Below the pieces are notes generated by a model, which did not search any database, was not told where the DNA came from, and saw only the letters and a program-made list of their open reading frames with translations. From contig NC_037600.1 in the NCBI RefSeq assembly GCF_003073045.1, positions 13,907,188-13,971,187 on the forward strand: a stretch of DNA of 64,000 bases. Reading direction: 5' to 3'. Made by a program: the position numbers and the translations under genes. The stretch comes from Pomacea canaliculata (lineage: Eukaryota > Mollusca > Gastropoda > Architaenioglossa > Ampullariidae). This document shows positions 59,201 to 64,000 of this stretch, piece after piece. The number at the start of each line of letters is the position of its first letter. Positions within the stretch are counted from its first letter, which is position 1.

Positions 59201-61367
59201 TAATAAATAAATGAAGAGTCAGAGAAGGCTTGAAAAAAATGAAAAAAGCATAAAACAAAACAAAGAAAGAATAAACAAATGAAATAAATAATAATAATAA
59301 TAATAAAGAAAGAAAAAAAGAAAGAAAGAAAAAAAATAAGGAAGGAATGAAACTGAAATAAAATATTCACTCACATGCCACTCATAGATGACAACTGCCA
59401 GCCCAGATGCAGCCGCCTGGCCGGCCATGCCGATGAAAAATTGACTGCCTATGTTGGTTGCAAAAATAGATGCTCCCACCTGTTATTTACCATGAGGGGA
59501 AAAGTGTAATAATAATTCGGTCATCCCTGTCATGCATATTATTTTCTTTATACAAGGTGTCCATATTCAAAGTCCAACTACAGTGTAAAGCATCATTGTT
59601 AATTCCGTGGGTTTGCTTCATTAGCAGATGGGTAACCTCAAATAGTTGTGTTCTGTTTGTGAAATACATCGTTTGTAAACAAGTGTAAGGTTCGTCTAGG
59701 ACTATGAACCATTTTCATATCTACACCAAGCAGATAGGAATGCTATTTAGCAGGGAAGAGAAAATACCTATACAACAGTAACTGAGGATTACCACATAGT
59801 AAACTATAAGCAGTGAGCTGCACTCACATCTACAAACTATGTAATCTGCTCTACTTCTTCACTTTGAAAAAAAAAACTTTTCAAATGAAAAATGAAGAAA
59901 GGAGTTTACCGGTGCCCAGTGCATGTTTCTCCCAGCCATGAAGTAACCTCGGACACTTCCAGTGTTCGCCCTGCATGATGACTGCAATCACAAATGCATA
60001 CATACATCTCCACTGATGTAACTGTTTCAGTCAAATGATTGTTTTCAACCATGGGGTATAAAGTTGTTTTGCTGATTCTATCCTATAATCAGCTGTCCCT
60101 GACCCACCGGAGCCTTATCTTGTAAACATTGTCACTTAAGACTGAGTGCAAAAGCTTTGATTTGATAACAAGGGGAGAACACTCCTGCGACTGTACATGA
60201 CAGATGTAAGCACATCCTACTGTAATCCCACGTGTATTAAACGGCTACCCCTCCAAAACCTATATTCAAACAACTGTGGACTTACTTCATCGTTAATTAA
60301 TTTTGAAAATCTTAGAGAATGATTCTGGTCATCTCGCAACGGTTTAACAACGGTTTAAACAAAGGAATTTTCACCCGAGCCTAGGAACAAGGGTCAAAAA
60401 CGCCATTTTTCCGTGACGTCACAAAAGTACAATCATGACAACACCTCAAGAACCTTTGCTCCGAGCTCTGAGATTGGATGTGGCCTTTTATGCGAAACAG
60501 AAGCACATGAAGAGAGTACAGTAAAAGTACATTTATTGTAAGAAGAGGAGACAATTGTACATCCGGTCTGTACTTTTCGTACTTAGACCTCAGCACAGGT
60601 ATTGTATACCTACACATGTACCTTGTCAAAGCGCGACACAAGTATTGTTCAGTTTACAGCTACGGCTATACAAGTGTACAGAAAGGTTTATAATTTTCGT
60701 GTTTTCACCATGGTACAGGTATGGTTGCACGAAAAGGGCCTACAACAATTTGTGTGAGTCACGTGTCTGTCATGGCGGCATATTATTTATTTTTTTTTTT
60801 CGCGTCCCTGACGTCGTTTATGGCTGCCTGACTGTGAAGTGAATGTTTGCATTATTTCCTTATCCGGATGTTTACGAGCTGAGTACATGAAGTTGCATTG
60901 AGCAATTTAGTTCAAGGCTACGGTGATTGTCTCGAAACATCCGAGGAGAATTTTCCACACCCCGTGCTTTTTTCAAACTATTTCCTAAGTGGGTGTAAGT
61001 GTTACGGTTCTTGCCGGAAAGTAAAACGTTTTTATCACTGAAGTCGTTTTGGAATATTTTACGAATTCCTCAGACACATGTGAGAAAGCTACTTATAATT
61101 TAACGAAACGAAAGGAAGGTTTAAGAAGGATAATGCATTTCGGTGAGATGGGGGTTGGGGTCAGAAGCAAGGAAGAGAAGAAAGAAAAAAATGTGTAGAG
61201 TTCACTCGAGCCGAAAACAAATGTGAAACAGAATGCCTATAAGTCCTTGCAAGCACTTGACAGCACTCGACAGCACTTGACAAGGTACTTACCCACAGTC
61301 CGACAAAAAGACACAAGGCGAAGTAAACAATGATGACAACAAGATCTGCAGCGTACAGTTCCGCCAT
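53293..61367 (-). CDS. SLC5/SGLT-type sodium-coupled solute transporter
   Basis: Fifteen exons (minus): 61293-61367, 59910-59981, 59375-59479, 58588-58647, 58233-58338, 57892-57997, 57356-57436, 56764-56975, 56341-56476, 55919-56026, 55325-55475, 54829-54997, 54363-54577, 53938-54057, 53293-53499; about 640 residues. SGLT landmarks in order: start [94 protein letters not shown], a cysteine-rich loop ending [40 protein letters not shown] (its Q aligns with a sugar-contact Gln of SGLT1), [14 protein letters not shown], and a final membrane helix ending FLIGFFA. It fits the sugar/inositol branch, not the monocarboxylate branch. Exon 5 has one extra base (near 58256) and exon 13 lacks one (near 54524); each conserved frame resumes afterwards. 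Intron 14 appears to use a GC donor. Confidence 0.88.
53595..53700 (-). repeat. tRNA-like SINE head in intron 14 of the SLC5 gene
   Basis: On the minus strand, TATAGCCGAGGGGCGTC (A-box-like) is followed by GCTCCGGTTCGATACCCAAG, with a perfect B box GGTTCGATACC. No acceptor-stem pairing, so it is a tRNA-derived repeat and not a tRNA gene. Confidence 0.55.
57134..57240. repeat. 32-bp tandem repeat, about 3.3 copies
   Basis: Direct repeats of ATGACGCAATTTGGAATGAT followed by GCTTTCTCAATG, nearly identical between units; the last unit is partial and diverged. In intron 7 of the SLC5 gene. Confidence 0.9.
58840..59345. repeat. purine-rich (GAAA/GAAT)n low-complexity tract
   Basis: About 500 bp of A and G on the plus strand (irregular gaaagaa, gaatgaa and gaacgaa units), ending in ATA repeats. 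It fills most of intron 3 of the SLC5 gene. Long open frames on the minus strand, rich in Phe and Ser, come from composition alone. Confidence 0.9.
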
Positions 61368-63930
61368 GGTGCTCTGGTGTCTGCCTGGTGTAGCTGGTGC
61401 ACCGTCCTGACGTCACCTACTTGATGTGAACCACGCAGCCGCCTTCTCCTCTTCTTTTAACAGACCCCACCCCGAAGCCACCAACCCTCCCCCCTTCTCG
61501 CGTCTGTCGCTCTTCCACTTTGGGTGTTACCTGGCGAGGGCGCCGTGACAACTAGTGAACACTAGGCAGGTGTGCCAACCTGTCGCCGGCTTTCTCTCAG
61601 GTGTGTTTGGGCATTAATGCGGTCACCCAAGCCCAGGCGGGCGTGTGGCTCTATTTAGGTCGCAGGTAAGCAGAGTGCAAGGTATTGCTTGGGAGAGTTT
61701 GCTTTTATTTGCTTTCCTAGGTAATGTGCCAACAAAATTATAAAAAAATACTTACATCGAAATCAGTTCAGATGTAGAAGTTTCAACCATTAGGAAGAGT
61801 ATGGGAAGCTTTTTAGAATAAGTGTATCACCCGAAGAAAGACAACAAAACAAAAAAAACAAAACCGGGAGACATTAAAACTTGAATGCGACGTGACAATG
61901 TCAGGAAGTCTGGCGGCAAAACGATAACAACGTAGGTATTCGTAGATTTCTCTAGATGTGACTGGGGCTGGCGGTTATCGAGGGCTTTCTGTAGATAATA
62001 CAGTATCTTTATCAGTCACCTGTCCTCCAGCCAAGAGATGCAAGTTTCGTTTGGAAGAAAACACGGTAGTGATCCAAAAGTAATACCTAAATGTTCTCAC
62101 TGCGAAAGAAACGAAATAGTGTACATAAATAAAGAAACCTGACAATCTTGCAAAACACTGCTTGTAAATTTGCGAAAGAAACCTGGTACTTTTGACAGCA
62201 AAACACACTTTGTTATCTAGACTGCAAAGATTTATGTGACAATTTCTTAGTTGCCCACTACAAGAATAAAGAAATATATGAGTAGAGTTTTGTTTTGCGA
62301 GAAAGTTCTATCTGCCACGCAAGTTAAAGTCAAACAATCGCCGTTGCAGCGTCACCAGTACACACAGGTAGACACGTGACATGCCGTTTGACAAGCATGA
62401 AGTGAGCATGAAACGGTTTCCCGAAATGGTTTCACCAGGTAGACGTGACAAATCATTCAAGGAAAGATTATCATGCAAATGTAACTTTGTGGCTTCGAGG
62501 ACACTGTCTACTAGAGACCGACTTGTCACCTTTATTGGCAAAGAAAGATAGTCACGATAAAAGTCCAGATTGTTAGATGCAGGTATATATTGGTGTACTT
62601 AGAAAACAAAACCAAAAATCCCCAATGGCCAACCTGGTGAACACGTAACGCATATCAAGAAAGTGGACACACACGTATGCACAAACCACTGAGAACAGGG
62701 AGATGGGGGAGAGGATGGCATGGATGTGTTTAATTTAATGCTATGATTGGAAGCTTTCAAACTAAAAATATTTTAATGAAACACAGATGGTGCTTTACAA
62801 TGAACCTCCTGTACCCTCTGTGTCTAATTGCAATCTTGTCGGTCCGTGAGTATTTTAATTCCTTCAAATTATCTCCCCTTGTGTTTCCGAGTACAATGCA
62901 TTCTCTCCCTTGTCAGCCGTCAAGGGACTTTGCCCTCTGCCCCCAACGCGTGCGTTTGTTGACCTCGTTTCTCCTGAGAAAGTCTAAAAGCCGAGGCGAC
63001 CTGAATCCCGGAGTTTTATATGATGTAGCTTCGTGCCCGAATTATAAGTATGCTCGTTCAGAACGCTGAGACGGTCTGTAAGCAAACACAGGGCACAGTG
63101 CACACCTTGTTCCTCCCTTCCCCTATCCCTTTCTTTACTTTCCAAACTGAACAAGTGCATACGTGTGCACCTGCAAACACAACGGAAAATGATTAAAATG
63201 GTTTGTAAATAAATTACTAAACAGCCAGGTGCAAATTATGCGAAATGCATAGCGTTTTTCAGGTGCACTACATCAGTTGTCTAGAATTCAGTAGAAAGTA
63301 TTTCATTAAAGAAAGGTATTAGATAAACAGGAAGTGTTGTCTTTTGTAATCTGCTTTTATGAAAATAAAACGACAGCGAGACAGGAACACGCAACAGAGT
63401 GTGTAAAAATGGACAACCCAAGCTCATTCTCCACCTGAACCATGCAAAAAGTGTGGACAAATATAAAAGTAGGATTTGCAGTGCGATATGATGAGACAAT
63501 ATGCACAGTATACCCAGTGCGTTGCTGTTTTAGAATATACTAAGCCCACTGAGCAGATATTTTAGCCCTCATTATCCATCCCTTGACTGGTACTAGCTAA
63601 TTACCATTACTAGATAATCATCACGTGAGCTGTTCATGGTACCGGTCGTCGGGGAGAAGTCCCACGTGTGTGGTGTTCCGCAGTCAGTACAAAATTGTCA
63701 GTCTTGTGCGTTCCGTGTCAGAGATTGGGAGCAGTTTTCACAGTCTCAAATGCCTCCATTCGATTTTTAGTAACCAAAGTCCACGTCTCCCAATCGTACT
63801 GCATGATGGGAACTACAGCTGCACGTGGTGGTGTCATTGCTGCTGTCGTTGCGATCCTGATGTGAAATCTTCAATGAAGGCGTGACATGCAGGTACTGAG
63901 AGCTGTTCACCTCCTCGAGCTGTATTCTAT
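61368..63930. other. SLC5 upstream region and spacer, no supported gene
   Basis: The first 50 bases hold a perfect TGACGTCA (61408-61415) about 41 bp upstream of the ATG, then a C-rich stretch (61440-61500). The rest is AT-rich. A 108-codon plus-strand frame at 62743-63069 has no recognised motif and no splice context. Nothing else is supportable. Confidence 0.5.
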
Positions 63931-64000
63931 TTATTTCATGTCGATCTTCGCTTCGGTGTGTCCGATGGTGTTAACTTTGACATTGCTCTTGTCAGTCTGG
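63931..64000 (-). CDS. possible terminal exon of a further minus-strand gene (cut by window edge)
   Basis: Open from the window edge on the minus strand for 23 codons, reading QTDKSNVKVNTIGH then TEAKIDMK and a TAA stop. An AATAAA overlaps the stop. Codon use looks coding-like, but the stretch is too short to prove a gene, and the protein is not recognised. Confidence 0.25.
   Translation of the reverse strand, partial: QTDKSNVKVNTIGHTEAKIDMK

Noticed and set aside
58773-59258. 161-codon Phe/Ser-rich frame on the minus strand resembling a membrane protein
   Set aside because: It is the reverse reading of a GAAA/GAAT tract within SLC5 intron 3.
62743-63069. 108-codon plus-strand frame upstream of the SLC5 gene
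   Set aside because: No domain, poor start context and no neighbouring exons; a chance frame is likelier.

Overview
The window is eukaryotic genomic DNA. It has intron-split genes with GT-AG boundaries, AT-rich introns, microsatellites, tRNA-derived SINEs, and hAT and PIF/Harbinger DNA transposons. Nothing bacterial is visible. A lophotrochozoan invertebrate, probably a gastropod mollusc, is my inference from the gene content and repeat style; no single marker in the window proves it.

Positions 1-46.2 kb hold a minus-strand tandem array of five paralogous genes. I reconstructed their eight-exon structure from open frames, splice signals and conserved phases. Each encodes about 450 residues: an alpha-helical, TPR-like N-terminal two thirds, then a coiled coil and a C-terminal J-like domain with an HPD motif. 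Copy 1 (568-5740) keeps only exons 1-5 because the left edge cuts it. Copies 2 (8677-15098), 4 (33253-39091) and 5 (41055-46185) look intact. Copy 3 (19448-25263) has one extra base in exon 6. Copies differ in first exon and in 3' flank in a mosaic way. Introns and spacers carry elements dated relative to the duplications: a Buster-like hAT remnant with a perfect 8-bp target duplication, a 380-bp foldback MITE with a 9-bp duplication, a 2.4-kb hAT with GTAGC-rich ends, a Harbinger remnant, SINE pairs shared by copies 3 and 4, and a probable solo LTR inside a minisatellite.

Positions 47.3-52.6 kb hold a plus-strand, eight-exon gene for an amidohydrolase-2 family (lactonase-like) metal hydrolase of about 287 residues. 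Positions 53.1-61.4 kb hold a convergent minus-strand, 15-exon gene for an SLC5/SGLT-type sodium-coupled solute transporter of about 640 residues. Both genes contain single-base length changes that break the frame while conserved protein sequence continues on both sides. With the similar case in copy 3, this could be assembly error or real decay. From 61.4 kb to the end I see almost nothing codable, apart from a possible terminal exon touching the right edge.

The three loci show no obvious functional link. The tandem J-domain array is the most unusual feature: a lineage-style expansion of a family I cannot name, with exchange of promoters/first exons and 3' ends among copies.
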